A DNA stretch of 64,000 bases from Coriobacteriia bacterium. GTDB taxonomy: Bacteria; Actinomycetota; Coriobacteriia; Anaerosomatales; Anaerosomataceae. The translations under genes and the position numbers were made by a program. How positions within the stretch are numbered: position 1 is the first letter of the stretch; the number at the start of each line of letters is the position of its first letter. Below the pieces are notes generated by a model. The model was given only the letters and a program-made list of their open reading frames with translations, was not told the DNA's origin and did no database searches. Shown here in pieces: positions 35,907-45,152 of this stretch. The stretch spans positions 1 to 64,000 of the forward strand of contig JAUSOQ010000043.1 in the NCBI GenBank assembly GCA_030655755.1, given 5' to 3'.

Positions 35907-37184
35907 ATGGAGGACCTGTTCTCTGAGCTGACCGAGCAGTCACTACGCGAGGGCGCGCCACTCGCCGCACGCATGCGGCCGCGTACCCTCGACGAATTCG
36001 TGGGCCAACAAGATGCGGTTGGTCCGGGCACGGTGCTTCGCGCCGCCATCGAAGGCGACACTCTTTCGTCGCTCATCCTGTACGGTCCTGCAGGCTGCGG
36101 AAAGACCAGCCTTGCGCGCATCATAGCGGGGGCCACCCGGTCGCACTTCGTTGAATTGTCGGCCGTGAGCTCGGGCGTGAAGGACGTGCGCCTTGCAATC
36201 GATGCAGCGCGCGAGAGACTTGGTCTTACCGGACAGCGCAGCATCGTGTTCATCGATGAGATACACAGGTTCAACCGAGCACAGCAAGACGCTCTGCTCC
36301 ACGCGGTCGAAGAACGGCTCATCGTATTGATCGGTGCGACGACTGAGAACCCCTTCTTCGAGGTCAACGCGCCACTCATCAGCCGTTCCCGTGTGGTCGA
36401 GTTTGATCCTCTCGGCGATGCCGATATCCGCTTGATCGTCGAGACGACGCTGAAGGATGTCGAGAGGGGGCTTGGCGGTACGTACGAGCTGCTCCCGGAG
36501 GCGCTCGACCGGATAGTCCTTACTGCTGGCGGCGATGCACGCAGCGCGCTGACGACTCTTGAACTTGCGGCGTCGATCTCACTGCGGTCAGGGGAGGGTC
36601 TGTCGCGCATCACCGAGGAGTCGGTGTCCGAGGCGACACACACTCGCGCACTTACCTACGACAAGGCGGGAGACGCACACTACGATGTCGTCTCGGCGTT
36701 CATCAAGTCCATGCGCGGCTCTGACCCTGATGCGGCGGTGTACTGGCTTGCCCGTATGGTACACGGGGGCGAAGACCCCAAGTTCATCGCACGCCGGATG
36801 TTGATCTTCGCCTCGGAGGATGTCGGGCTTGCGGACAACAATGCGTTGCTCGTGGCGCACGCTGCAGTGAAGGCTGCAGAGTTCATCGGTTGGCCGGAGT
36901 GCCGGATCAATCTCGCGCATGCGGCGATCTACCTCGCTCTCGCGCCGAAGTCCAACGCCGCGTACCGTGCGATAGACAGTGCTCTGGCCGAGGTTCGTGA
37001 GGGGGCTGCCCGCAGCGTGCCTGACCATCTCCGCGATCGACACCGTCCGGGCGCCGAAGCCTACCCGCAGTACCGGTATCCACATGAGTACCCTGGTGCT
37101 TGCGTCGATCAACAGTACTTGCCGGATGGTCTTGAATGTTGTTGCTTCTTCCCCCGGACTTCGGAGCTCGCCGACAAAGAGTAG
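35907..37184 (+). CDS. rarA: Replication-associated recombination protein A (RarA/MgsA)
   Basis: A AAA+ ATPase that acts at stalled replication forks. The 425-residue protein has ARMRPRTLDEFVGQQDAVGP, Walker A GPAGCGKTS, Walker B FIDEIHRFNRAQQDALLHAV, sensor IGATTENPFFEVN, and the C-terminal tetramerisation region (SMRGSDPDAAVYWLARMVHG; RRMLIFASEDVGLADNNAL). The start ATG 35907 is 4 bases after the lipoprotein stop. The last about 20 residues (CFFPRTSELADKE) are less conserved but do not indicate truncation. Confidence 0.95.
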   Translation: MEDLFSELTEQSLREGAPLAARMRPRTLDEFVGQQDAVGPGTVLRAAIEGDTLSSLILYGPAGCGKTSLARIIAGATRSHFVELSAVSSGVKDVRLAIDAARERLGLTGQRSIVFIDEIHRFNRAQQDALLHAVEERLIVLIGATTENPFFEVNAPLISRSRVVEFDPLGDADIRLIVETTLKDVERGLGGTYELLPEALDRIVLTAGGDARSALTTLELAASISLRSGEGLSRITEESVSEATHTRALTYDKAGDAHYDVVSAFIKSMRGSDPDAAVYWLARMVHGGEDPKFIARRMLIFASEDVGLADNNALLVAHAAVKAAEFIGWPECRINLAHAAIYLALAPKSNAAYRAIDSALAEVREGAARSVPDHLRDRHRPGAEAYPQYRYPHEYPGACVDQQYLPDGLECCCFFPRTSELADKE

Positions 37185-37276
37185 GGTCGATTACGTCGTC
37201 CGCCGGTACGCTGCCTTCAGGGTACGGGCTTTGCTACACTTGAGCGGTACTGTCGGCAGGCCTCGACGGGAGCGGC

Positions 37277-37627
37277 ATGAACGCTATGGAAGTACTTGAC
37301 ATCGTGCTCGCAGCCATGCTCGTCGTGCTTATCGGAGTAGGCATCTATGCGACGTTCTTGTTGGTGCGTACTCTCGGTGAAGCCCGCACATTCATGACTG
37401 AGATGCGCGAGCGACTGACACCCCTTCTTAAGAAGGCGGATGTGACCATCGATGCGGTCAACGCTGAGCTCCTCCGTCTGGATGGTATCGTCACGCAAGT
37501 GGAAGAGGTATCCGGCACGGTAAGCTCCACCACGCGTGTCGCAACCGAGATCATCCGCTCCCCCATGAACAAGGTCGCCGAGGTCGGCTCGAAGCTGATC
37601 GGCGCTTTGAGGACCCGACGCCGCTGA
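37277..37627 (+). CDS. DUF948-like membrane protein
   Basis: A 116-residue protein with one N-terminal membrane segment (VLDIVLAAMLVVLIGVGIYA) and a helical, probably coiled-coil cytosolic part ending in a basic tail (LIGALRTRRR). Size, layout and position near sigma and alaS genes match the DUF948 group, once thought general stress proteins. The function is not known. TACACT at about 37232 is a possible -10 element. The start ATG follows GGGAGCGGC. Confidence 0.72.
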   Translation: MNAMEVLDIVLAAMLVVLIGVGIYATFLLVRTLGEARTFMTEMRERLTPLLKKADVTIDAVNAELLRLDGIVTQVEEVSGTVSSTTRVATEIIRSPMNKVAEVGSKLIGALRTRRR

Positions 37628-37664
37628 TCGCGGCGGTGAAGAGACACCCGGAACCGGAGGAACC

Positions 37665-38054
37665 ATGCGATCTGACCGAGTCACACTCACGGTGCCGGCT
37701 AGAAGCGAGTTCGCCAAGACCGTACGAATGACTGTCGCTGAGCTAGCGAGTCGTATCGGCATGTCTTATGACGAAGTCGATGACGTGCGCATGGCTGCCG
37801 AGGAAGCCTTCATCTATGCATGTAATCGCTCGGATGGCGATGATGTGACGTTCTCGCTCGATCTGCTCGAGGATGGCATCGCTGTCACGGTCGGTCCGGT
37901 TCCGGTGACCGATGGGGCTGCGTCGGAAGATGAGACGCAGGACCGCTATGCGGTATTCATCCTCGAGTCGGTCTGTGACGAGTTCGAGATCAGTCATACC
38001 GCCGAGGGAAGCACACTGCGATTGGTCAGGCGCATGGGTGGCAGCTGTGCCTAG
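37665..38054 (+). CDS. RsbW-like anti-sigma factor with reduced ATP-binding site
   Basis: A 129-residue protein of the histidine-kinase-like ATPase fold. VDDVRMAAEEAFIYACNRS is the N box of RsbW/SpoIIAB, which holds SigB/SigF-type sigma factors and phosphorylates anti-anti-sigma proteins. The second half reads IAVTVGPVPVTDG, where active members have a DxGxG-type ATP-contact loop, and RYAVFILESVCDEFEI in place of the GlGL loop; both are degenerate. It overlaps the sigma gene by 8 bases, so the pair is coupled. No RsbV-like gene is next to it. It may bind sigma without kinase activity. Confidence 0.75.
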   Translation: MRSDRVTLTVPARSEFAKTVRMTVAELASRIGMSYDEVDDVRMAAEEAFIYACNRSDGDDVTFSLDLLEDGIAVTVGPVPVTDGAASEDETQDRYAVFILESVCDEFEISHTAEGSTLRLVRRMGGSCA

Positions 38055-38835
38055 AAGTGTCCGTCATTCTCAGAACCGACGACTCGTTTGGGACAAACAG
38101 CGAACGCGCGAGTTGTTCGCGCATTACCGCGAATTCGAGGACGAGGAATCACGTGACGAACTCATCACGATGTACCTCAACCTCGTGAAGTACCTCGCGA
38201 GTAGGTTCCGGAACCGGGGTGAGCCGATCGACGACCTCATCCAGGTGGGCACCATCGGACTCATCAAGGCGATCGATCGCTTCGACACATCGCGGGATGT
38301 CGAGTTCACGACCTACGCGACTCCTACCATCATCGGAGAACTCAAGCGGTACTTCAGGGATAAAGGTTGGGCGATCAAGGTCCCGCGGCGCCTCCAGGAG
38401 CTTTCGTTCCGCGTGAATCAGGCTATTGATCAGCTCACACAGCGGCTTCAGCGGTCGCCCGCGATCCTGGAGATCGCCGAGTACCTCGGTGTTACTTCCG
38501 AGGAGGTCCTGGAGGCGATGGAGACGTCAGAGGCGTACAACTTCGTGTCACTTGAGAGCGACCGCAACTCTGACGGGAGTGACTCGTTCAGCATCCTTGA
38601 GTACATCGGCAAAGATGACCATCTTATGGCGGTCGTCGACGATCGCACTACGCTGGCGTCCGCCCTCAAGCACCTGACACCTCAGGAGCAACGTGTGCTC
38701 TATCTGCGTTTTTTCCAGGGACTCACGCAGACAGAGATAGCCAGTCAGCTCGACATCTCGCAGATGCAGGTCTCGCGTCTGTTGCGCAGAACGCTGAGAG
38801 TCATGCGCGAGCATCTTGTCGCCGAGGAGGTCTAA
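38047..38835 (+). CDS. SigB/SigF/SigG-type RNA polymerase sigma factor
   Basis: A 262-residue sigma factor with regions 2, 3 and 4: LVKYLASRFRNRGEPIDDLI, QVGTIGLIKAIDRFD, FTTYATPTIIGELKRYFRD, GWAIKVPRRLQELSFRVNQA, then LTPQEQRVLYLRFFQGLTQT and EIASQLDISQMQVSRLLRRT. This is the general-stress/sporulation class. The start chosen is GTG 38047, inside the end of the RsbW-like gene. In actinobacteria this type usually governs stress. The partner upstream is probably its antagonist. Confidence 0.9.
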   Translation: MPRSVRHSQNRRLVWDKQRTRELFAHYREFEDEESRDELITMYLNLVKYLASRFRNRGEPIDDLIQVGTIGLIKAIDRFDTSRDVEFTTYATPTIIGELKRYFRDKGWAIKVPRRLQELSFRVNQAIDQLTQRLQRSPAILEIAEYLGVTSEEVLEAMETSEAYNFVSLESDRNSDGSDSFSILEYIGKDDHLMAVVDDRTTLASALKHLTPQEQRVLYLRFFQGLTQTEIASQLDISQMQVSRLLRRTLRVMREHLVAEEV

Positions 38836-38836
38836 G

Positions 38837-40027
38837 GTGCAGGTAAAGCTGATCGAACGGGATCGTTGGAGCAGGCTGTTGGTCATCACGTGGAGTCTGG
38901 TAGGACTCGGGATCCTGCTGGCGGCCTGTTTCTGGCTGCTCGGCAGGGTATCGGTCGCTCTCGTGCCCTTTGCCTTCGCCCTGGTGCTCGTGTACGTGTT
39001 CAGAGGGCCTGTCAGGGTACTCGAAGCTCGCGGATGGAATCGTGGGCTCGCGGTGGGTCTCTGCTACCTTGTCGGCCTGGCGGCGATGGTCATTGCGGGC
39101 TGGTTCATCATCCCACCCGTTGTCGCTCAGCTCAGCGACTTCTTCGGCGCTTTTCCGGGCTACTATGACAGCGCGTATCATGCACTGCTCGATCTGCAGA
39201 GCCAGTATCAGGCCCTGACGCTGCCCATCTGGGCGGAGCAGGCCCTTGCCAATATCCGCGATGGGGTCACCTCTCAGTTCATGTCATGGTCGAGCATTCT
39301 TGCACGAGAGGCGTTCGCAGTCGGCGGTCAGGCGGTCGGGTTCCTGCTGAACATCTTCCTTGGCTTCGTTGTGGGATTCTGGATTCTCAAAGACATGCCT
39401 GTCATCAAAAAGGAGTCCATGCTGCTCGTCGGTTCGAAGCGACGTGAAGATGCGTCTGCGGTAGCGGAGCGTGTGTCACGCGTTTTGTCGGGCTATCTGC
39501 GTGGTCAACTCATCATCTCGGCGGCCACTGCGGCGGTCGTAGCGATCGGTCTGTCCATCATTGGCGTGCCGTATGCACTCGTGCTCGGACTCATTGCGGG
39601 CATCCTCAACATCGTGCCCTACATAGGTCCCCTCCTCTCCTACATCATCTCTGCCATCGTCGCGGTCTTTGTGAGTCCGATGACCGCCGTGCTGGCGGTT
39701 GCGATCGGTATCGGCGCTCAGCAGGTCACAGACATGTTCATAACGCCGCGCGTCATGTCCGAGCAAGTCGACCTTCATCCTTTGCTCGTGATATTCTCGT
39801 TGCTCGTCGGCTCCGCTCTGTTCGGGGTCGTGGGTCTGCTCGTGGCCATTCCCATCGCAGCGGTCGCCAATGGATTGTTTGTGTACTACTTCGAGAAGTA
39901 CACAGACTCCCAGCTGATCAGCGAAGGTGGCGCGCTCTTCCGCAGGCAGCCGGGCCGTCCTGCTGCCGAACGGTCACCCGAGACGAGCGCACCTGTCGTG
40001 AGTGATGAGATCGAGGAGATTGAGTGA
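38837..40027 (+). CDS. AI-2E family transporter (PF01594-type membrane protein)
   Basis: A 396-residue membrane protein with about eight helices. Family features include VALVPFAFALVLVYVFRGPV, LGFVVGFWILKDMP, RVSRVLSGYLRGQLIISAAT, LIAGILNIVPYIGPLLSYII and TDMFITPRVMSEQVDLHPLL. Some members move autoinducer-2 or exchange sodium and protons; the substrate here is unknown. The start GTG 38837 follows GGAGG by 7 bases. The acidic C-terminus overlaps the alaS start (GTGA), a common neighbourhood. Confidence 0.87.
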   Translation: MQVKLIERDRWSRLLVITWSLVGLGILLAACFWLLGRVSVALVPFAFALVLVYVFRGPVRVLEARGWNRGLAVGLCYLVGLAAMVIAGWFIIPPVVAQLSDFFGAFPGYYDSAYHALLDLQSQYQALTLPIWAEQALANIRDGVTSQFMSWSSILAREAFAVGGQAVGFLLNIFLGFVVGFWILKDMPVIKKESMLLVGSKRREDASAVAERVSRVLSGYLRGQLIISAATAAVVAIGLSIIGVPYALVLGLIAGILNIVPYIGPLLSYIISAIVAVFVSPMTAVLAVAIGIGAQQVTDMFITPRVMSEQVDLHPLLVIFSLLVGSALFGVVGLLVAIPIAAVANGLFVYYFEKYTDSQLISEGGALFRRQPGRPAAERSPETSAPVVSDEIEEIE

Positions 40028-42645
40028 AGTCTGCCGAGATAAGAGAGAGCTTCCTGTCGTTCTTCGAATCAAAGGGTTGCAGGCGTATGCCGTCAAGCTC
40101 ACTCGTTCCGGATGACCCGTCCCTGCTGCTTACCAGCGCAGGCATGGTGCAGTTCAAACCGGTTTTCCTCGGTCTGCGCGACATAGGCACGACGCGCGCG
40201 ACGACGGTGCAGAAATGCGTGCGCACGACCGACATCGACATCATCGGCACCACGAACAGGCACCACAGCTTCTTCGAGATGCTGGGGAACTTCAGCTTCG
40301 GCGACTACTTTAAGTCCGAGGCGTGCGCCTGGGCGTATGAGTACTCCACTGAAGTGCTCGGTTTCGATCTGGACCGCCTGTGGTTCTCGATCTACGAGGA
40401 CGACGACGAGGCGGAGACCATCTGGCGTGACGAAGTGGGAGTACCGGCCGACCACATCGTGCGTATGGGGGCTAAGGACAACTTCTGGTCGGCAGGCCCG
40501 ACCGGCCCATGCGGTCCGTGCTCCGAGCTCTACTACGACCAGGGTCCGGATGTTGGCTGCGGCTCGGCCGACTGCGCGCCCGGCTGTGATTGCGACCGCT
40601 TCCTCGAGTACTGGAACCTCGTCTTCATGCAGTACGATCGCGCTGAGGACGGCACGCTCACGCCGCTCCCCAAGCAGAACATCGATACGGGTATGGGGCT
40701 CGAGCGAGTGGCGACGATCATGCAAGGCGTTGGCGGCAACTTCGAGACGGACATCCTGCGCTCGATCATGTCCGTGGCTGAACAGATCACGGGCGCTTCC
40801 TACGGCCGCTCGGAGAAGGTCGACATCTCGTTGCGTATCCTCGCCGATCATGCCCGTTCGGTGACGTTTCTGATCGCCGACGGTGTCTTACCGAGTAACG
40901 AGGGTCGCGGGTACGTCCTGCGTCGACTACTTCGCCGGGCCGTGCGTCACGGTCGCCTACTTGGTGTCGAAGACGTGTTTCTCGGTCGCATCATTGACCG
41001 GGTCGTAGAGCTCATGGGCGAGGCATATCCTGAGATCGTCGAGCATCATGACCTCGTCGGCCGCATCGTCGAGAGCGAGGAGCAGCGTTTCGGCCAGACG
41101 CTCAAACAAGGACTCGTCTTCTTGGAGGATGCGATCGAGAAGACGAAGTCGACGGCGTCCGCCGTGCTTGACGGGCACTTCGCGTTCACCCTCCACGACA
41201 CATTCGGTTTTCCGCTCGAGCTCACCTCTGAGATCGCGGCGGAAGCGGGTCTTCTGGTCGACGCGGACGCGTTCGACGTTGAGATGAAGGCCCAAAGGGA
41301 GCGTGGTCGCGCGGCCGTCAAAGACGAGTCGTGGAACACGTTCGGTAACGCATTCGCAGCTATCATGGCCGAGGCAGGGGAGATCGATTTCGTCGGCTAT
41401 GAACGGGATGCCGCGGACGCGCGCATAGCGGGGATCTTCGTCGATGGTGAAGTCGTGCAGCAGCTCGAAGCTGGTCAGACGGGTGAAGTCATCCTGACCG
41501 CTACACCGTTCTACGGCGAGCAGGGTGGGCAGGTGGGCGACACGGGTGAGATCTCCGCGTCGGACGGTCGTTTCGTTGTGGCCGATACGCGCATACCCGC
41601 GCCCGGAGTGATCGCTCACCATGGCACGCTACAGGAGGGTGCACTCGCGGTCGGGGATGCGGTGCATGCGGCTATCGATGTGGGTCGCCGTGAGCGCATA
41701 CGGCGCAACCATACTGCGACCCATATCCTGCACTGGGCGCTAAGGCTCGTTCTCGGCGAGCACGTACGGCAGGGCGGCTCGTTCGTCGCGCCTGACCGTT
41801 TGCGCTTCGATTTCACGCACTTTGAAGCGGTGGACGCGCAGCAACTCGAGAAGATACAGCGGCTGGTCAACGCGAAGATCATGGAGAACCATCCGGTGCG
41901 CAACTACGAGACTTCACTGGTTGCCGCCAAAGAGATGGGTGTTACCGCTCTTTTCGGCGAGAAATATGGCAAGATCGTGCGCGTGCTCGAGGTCGGCAAC
42001 TTCAGCAAGGAGCTCTGTGGTGGTACGCACGTCGGCCGCAGCAGTGAGATCGGGTTGCTCAGGATCGTGTCTGAGGGCAGTGTCGGTGCGAACGTGCGCC
42101 GCATCGAGGCCGTGACGTCGTTTGACGCAGTAGAGTCGGTCTATGCCGAAGAGGCGGTGCTGGTCGAGGCCGCATCCACACTCAAGTGTCGCCCGCAAGA
42201 AGTGGCCGACAAAGCGGCGCTTCTCGTCAGGCGTCTCAAGGATGCGGAGAATGCACTTGCGGACGCGAAGAAGCGCGGTGTCGGCGACAGCATGGCGGAC
42301 GTGATCGCCTCGGCGGCTGACGTCGGGTACCCGCTCATCGTCGCCAGGGTGGAGGCTGCCGATGGAGGCGAGCTCAGAGGGGTCGCTGACGCTTTGCGTG
42401 AGAAGCTCACGGGTGGTGCCGTCGTCTTGGCTGCTGAGGTCGGCGGATCGGTGCTGTTACTCGCCGCGGGCAGTGATGCCGCTGTGGGCGAGGGTTTCGA
42501 TGCCGGGCGAATCATCAAGGAGATCGCGCCGAAGGTGAAGGGCGGCGGCGGCGGTACGCCATCTATGGCCCAGGCTGGCGGCAAGGACCCCATAGGTATC
42601 GATGACGCGCTGGAGTCAGCACGTGTCCTTCTCGGCATGAAGTGA
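40024..42645 (+). CDS. alaS: Alanyl-tRNA synthetase
   Basis: Charges tRNA-Ala and edits mischarged serine and glycine. The 873-residue protein has the class II core (RESFLSFFESKGCRRMPSSS; TSAGMVQFKPVFLG; HHSFFEMLGNFSFGDYFKSE), a mid-protein beta-barrel, the editing domain with zinc ligands HTATH and CGGTHVGR, and the C-Ala domain ending GGGGTPSMAQAGGKDP. All catalytic features are intact. It overlaps the transporter gene and leads into ruvX-mltG. Confidence 0.97.
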   Translation: MKSAEIRESFLSFFESKGCRRMPSSSLVPDDPSLLLTSAGMVQFKPVFLGLRDIGTTRATTVQKCVRTTDIDIIGTTNRHHSFFEMLGNFSFGDYFKSEACAWAYEYSTEVLGFDLDRLWFSIYEDDDEAETIWRDEVGVPADHIVRMGAKDNFWSAGPTGPCGPCSELYYDQGPDVGCGSADCAPGCDCDRFLEYWNLVFMQYDRAEDGTLTPLPKQNIDTGMGLERVATIMQGVGGNFETDILRSIMSVAEQITGASYGRSEKVDISLRILADHARSVTFLIADGVLPSNEGRGYVLRRLLRRAVRHGRLLGVEDVFLGRIIDRVVELMGEAYPEIVEHHDLVGRIVESEEQRFGQTLKQGLVFLEDAIEKTKSTASAVLDGHFAFTLHDTFGFPLELTSEIAAEAGLLVDADAFDVEMKAQRERGRAAVKDESWNTFGNAFAAIMAEAGEIDFVGYERDAADARIAGIFVDGEVVQQLEAGQTGEVILTATPFYGEQGGQVGDTGEISASDGRFVVADTRIPAPGVIAHHGTLQEGALAVGDAVHAAIDVGRRERIRRNHTATHILHWALRLVLGEHVRQGGSFVAPDRLRFDFTHFEAVDAQQLEKIQRLVNAKIMENHPVRNYETSLVAAKEMGVTALFGEKYGKIVRVLEVGNFSKELCGGTHVGRSSEIGLLRIVSEGSVGANVRRIEAVTSFDAVESVYAEEAVLVEAASTLKCRPQEVADKAALLVRRLKDAENALADAKKRGVGDSMADVIASAADVGYPLIVARVEAADGGELRGVADALREKLTGGAVVLAAEVGGSVLLLAAGSDAAVGEGFDAGRIIKEIAPKVKGGGGGTPSMAQAGGKDPIGIDDALESARVLLGMK

Positions 42646-42651
42646 TTTTCC

Positions 42652-43092
42652 GTGCGCCATCTTGGACTCGATATCGGCGATGCGCGTGTAGGAGTAGCAG
42701 TATCGGACCCCACCGGTCGTGTCGCTACGCCACTTGACGTGCTCGACGCGCGTGGGCTTCTTGGTGATGTGGGTCCGTTGCGCCGGTTGGTCGAGGAGTA
42801 TGGACCCGGCGTGATGGTCGTTGGTCTACCCCTGAGCCTTTCGGGGGAGGAAGGGCCACAAGCGCGTGCAGTGCGCGAGACCGTAGAGCGCTATGCTAAG
42901 ACGTTGGATATCCCGGTCCGGTATTGGGACGAACGTCTGTCTTCGGCCGAAGCGAGACGCATCATGACCAGCTCTGGAGTGTCCGATCGCAAGAAGCGCG
43001 GTACGCTCGACAAACTTGCCGCAGCATTGATTCTCCAGTCGTATCTGGACGCGCACGTGGTGCGCGTCATGGAGGGAGATTCGGATGAGTGA
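42652..43092 (+). CDS. ruvX: YqgF/RuvX-family RNase H-like protein
   Basis: A 146-residue RNase H-fold protein: MRHLGLDIGDARVGVAVSDP at the start, VVGLPLSLSGEEGPQA, VRYWDERLSSAEARRIM and DKLAAALILQSYLD at the end. The acidic residues needed for nuclease action are present. E. coli YqgF processes 16S rRNA 5' ends, and other members cut Holliday junctions. The start is GTG 42652, and the end overlaps mltG by 8 bases. Confidence 0.93.
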   Translation: MRHLGLDIGDARVGVAVSDPTGRVATPLDVLDARGLLGDVGPLRRLVEEYGPGVMVVGLPLSLSGEEGPQARAVRETVERYAKTLDIPVRYWDERLSSAEARRIMTSSGVSDRKKRGTLDKLAAALILQSYLDAHVVRVMEGDSDE

Positions 43093-44203
43093 CGCCCCCC
43101 GCTCTCGCCCCCGCCGTAGCAAGCGGCGCTCGTCCTCTCGCCGCGTGCGCAGTGTCGACGAACGGTCGCGTCGTAAGACGCTCATCGCCGTTGTCATCCT
43201 GGTGGGTGTTCTGCTCGCGATCGCCATTCCCGCATACGGGGCGTGGCAGTTGCTCATGAAGCCGCAGGTCGAGGTAGCGCAGGGGTTGCCCGTGCAGGTC
43301 GTGATCCCTGAAGGTGCGGATACACGAGAGATCGCCGAGATACTCGCCGAGAATGGTGTCATCGACAACGCCGCGATGTTCCGGCTCCGTGCTCGTATGG
43401 GTGAGATCGATGGCAGATTGCGTTCGGGTGTCTACGATCTTGCCACGGGGATGCCGTATGAGGCGATCGTGGACAGGCTGCTTGCCGGGCCGCCCATTCC
43501 GTACGTGACGGTGACGATCCCGGAGGGCTTTCGTCTTGAGCAGATAGCGACACGATACGAGGAGGTCGCCGGTATACCGGCGAGTGAGTTCCTCGAGCTC
43601 ACCAAAGGGCAGGCACAGGCCTTCTCGGCGAATCATCCGTATCTTGCAGACGTCGGGACCGGCTCTCTAGAGGGCTACCTGTTCCCGAAGACATATCGCA
43701 TCGTGGAGGGCAGCAGCACTGCCGACGTCATTGAGATCATGCTCGACCAGTTCGATCTGGAGATGAGGGAAGTCGATCTCTCGCAAGCGAGCGAGTCGGG
43801 TCTCACGCTCCATGAAATCGTGACCATCGCGTCGATGGTCGAGCGTGAGGCGCGGGTGGCAGAAGAGCGTCCACTCGTTTCCTCGGTCATCTACAATCGC
43901 ACCGCGAAAGGCATGAAGCTTGAGATCTGTGCGACCATTGAGTATGTCTTGCAAGCGAACCGTCCGCGGCTGCTCAACAAGGATCTGGAGATAGACAGTC
44001 CCTACAATACGTATAAGTACGATGGCCTTCCGCCCGGTCCCATCGCGAGCCCCGGGTTTGCATCACTTCAGGCTGCGGCGCACCCTGCCGAAACGGATTA
44101 CATCTACTATGTTCTGACCGGCGAAGACGGTTCGCATACGTTTGCCACGAACTACCAGGACTTCCTGATCGCCAAGGAGAAGTCGAGAGAGGTGACACCG
44201 TAA
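43085..44203 (+). CDS. mltG: Endolytic murein transglycosylase MltG
   Basis: MltG cuts nascent glycan strands and limits their length. The 372-residue protein has a basic cytosolic N-terminus (RPRRSKRRSSSRRVRS), a membrane helix (TLIAVVILVGVLLAIAIPAY), a LysM-like part (VVIPEGADTREIAEILAENG), and the catalytic YceG domain with LHEIVTIASMVEREARV (catalytic Glu), SSVIYNRTAKGMKLE and SPYNTYKYDGLPPGPIASPG. It is complete. Confidence 0.95.
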   Translation: MSDAPRSRPRRSKRRSSSRRVRSVDERSRRKTLIAVVILVGVLLAIAIPAYGAWQLLMKPQVEVAQGLPVQVVIPEGADTREIAEILAENGVIDNAAMFRLRARMGEIDGRLRSGVYDLATGMPYEAIVDRLLAGPPIPYVTVTIPEGFRLEQIATRYEEVAGIPASEFLELTKGQAQAFSANHPYLADVGTGSLEGYLFPKTYRIVEGSSTADVIEIMLDQFDLEMREVDLSQASESGLTLHEIVTIASMVEREARVAEERPLVSSVIYNRTAKGMKLEICATIEYVLQANRPRLLNKDLEIDSPYNTYKYDGLPPGPIASPGFASLQAAAHPAETDYIYYVLTGEDGSHTFATNYQDFLIAKEKSREVTP

Positions 44204-44207
44204 CACC

Positions 44208-45152
44208 ATGAGCACCAATGATGTCGCGATTCGAGTAGAGGGTGCGTGCAAGACGTACAAACGCATCGGCAGATCGCATGCGCATATGGCTGTCGACGGC
44301 GTTTCGCTTAAGGTGGAGCGTGGGACCATACATGGGCTCCTGGGACCGAACGGCGCCGGAAAGACCACCACACTGAAGATGCTTATCGGACTCGTGAGAC
44401 CTACCGCGGGAACCTTCGAGATGCTGGGGGAAGACTCCACGAGTCCTAAGGGGAGACGCTCGCTGGGCTTTCTGCCCGAGCAGCCCTACTTCCCGCAGCA
44501 CCTCACCGCGCTGCAGGCGCTTCGCTTCTATGGACGGCTGGGCGGCGTTTTGAAGGATGAGATCGACGGCCGCAGCAATGAGGTGCTTGCCAAGGTAGGG
44601 CTGAGGGGCGAGGAGTGTACGGAACTCTCCAAGTTCTCGCGCGGCATGCTGCAGCGTCTCGGTATCGCACAGGCGATTATCGGCAGACCCGAGATCGTGG
44701 TGCTTGACGAACCGGCGTCGGGTCTCGACCCGGTGGGCCAGCGCGACGTACGGAGCCTCATGCTCGAGTTGCGGGAGAGAGGCACGACCGTGCTGCTCTC
44801 CTCGCATCAGCTCTCGGAAGTCGAGGCTGTCTGCGACCGTGTCACTATACTGAACTTCGGGAAAGTCGCTGCCGAGGGACACATCGATGAGCTGCTGAAC
44901 GTCAGCGGCCAGACGTCGTTCAAGGTCCGCGGACTTCCGGAGTTTCCGCGCGCGGTCAGTGAGCTTGCGAGTGATGTTGCCGTCTCAGGTAGCGTGTGGG
45001 TCTTCTCGGTCGAGGATTCAGCCGTTCGTGCGGTCGTCGACGCGATCGATGATGCGGGTGGGACCGTCATGTCCGTCACTCCGAAGCGCGAGTCTTTGGA
45101 GGACTATTTTGCACGTCTCATCACGCTTGCCGGACTCGAGGTGGCGTCATGA
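44208..45152 (+). CDS. ABC transporter ATP-binding protein
   Basis: A 314-residue ABC ATPase with Walker A GPNGAGKTTTL, a Q loop in LGFLPEQPYF, the signature LSKFSRGMLQRLGIAQ (a variant of LSGGQ), Walker B IVVLDEPASGLDPVG, and the His switch in SSHQLSEVEA. The C-terminal about 80 residues resemble the DrrA/CcmA class extension. It lies between mltG and aroE, which are normally close, so the four-gene insert 44208-47127 (with yqeG) is partly foreign to the usual order. It overlaps the permease gene by ATGA. Confidence 0.92.
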   Translation: MSTNDVAIRVEGACKTYKRIGRSHAHMAVDGVSLKVERGTIHGLLGPNGAGKTTTLKMLIGLVRPTAGTFEMLGEDSTSPKGRRSLGFLPEQPYFPQHLTALQALRFYGRLGGVLKDEIDGRSNEVLAKVGLRGEECTELSKFSRGMLQRLGIAQAIIGRPEIVVLDEPASGLDPVGQRDVRSLMLELRERGTTVLLSSHQLSEVEAVCDRVTILNFGKVAAEGHIDELLNVSGQTSFKVRGLPEFPRAVSELASDVAVSGSVWVFSVEDSAVRAVVDAIDDAGGTVMSVTPKRESLEDYFARLITLAGLEVAS

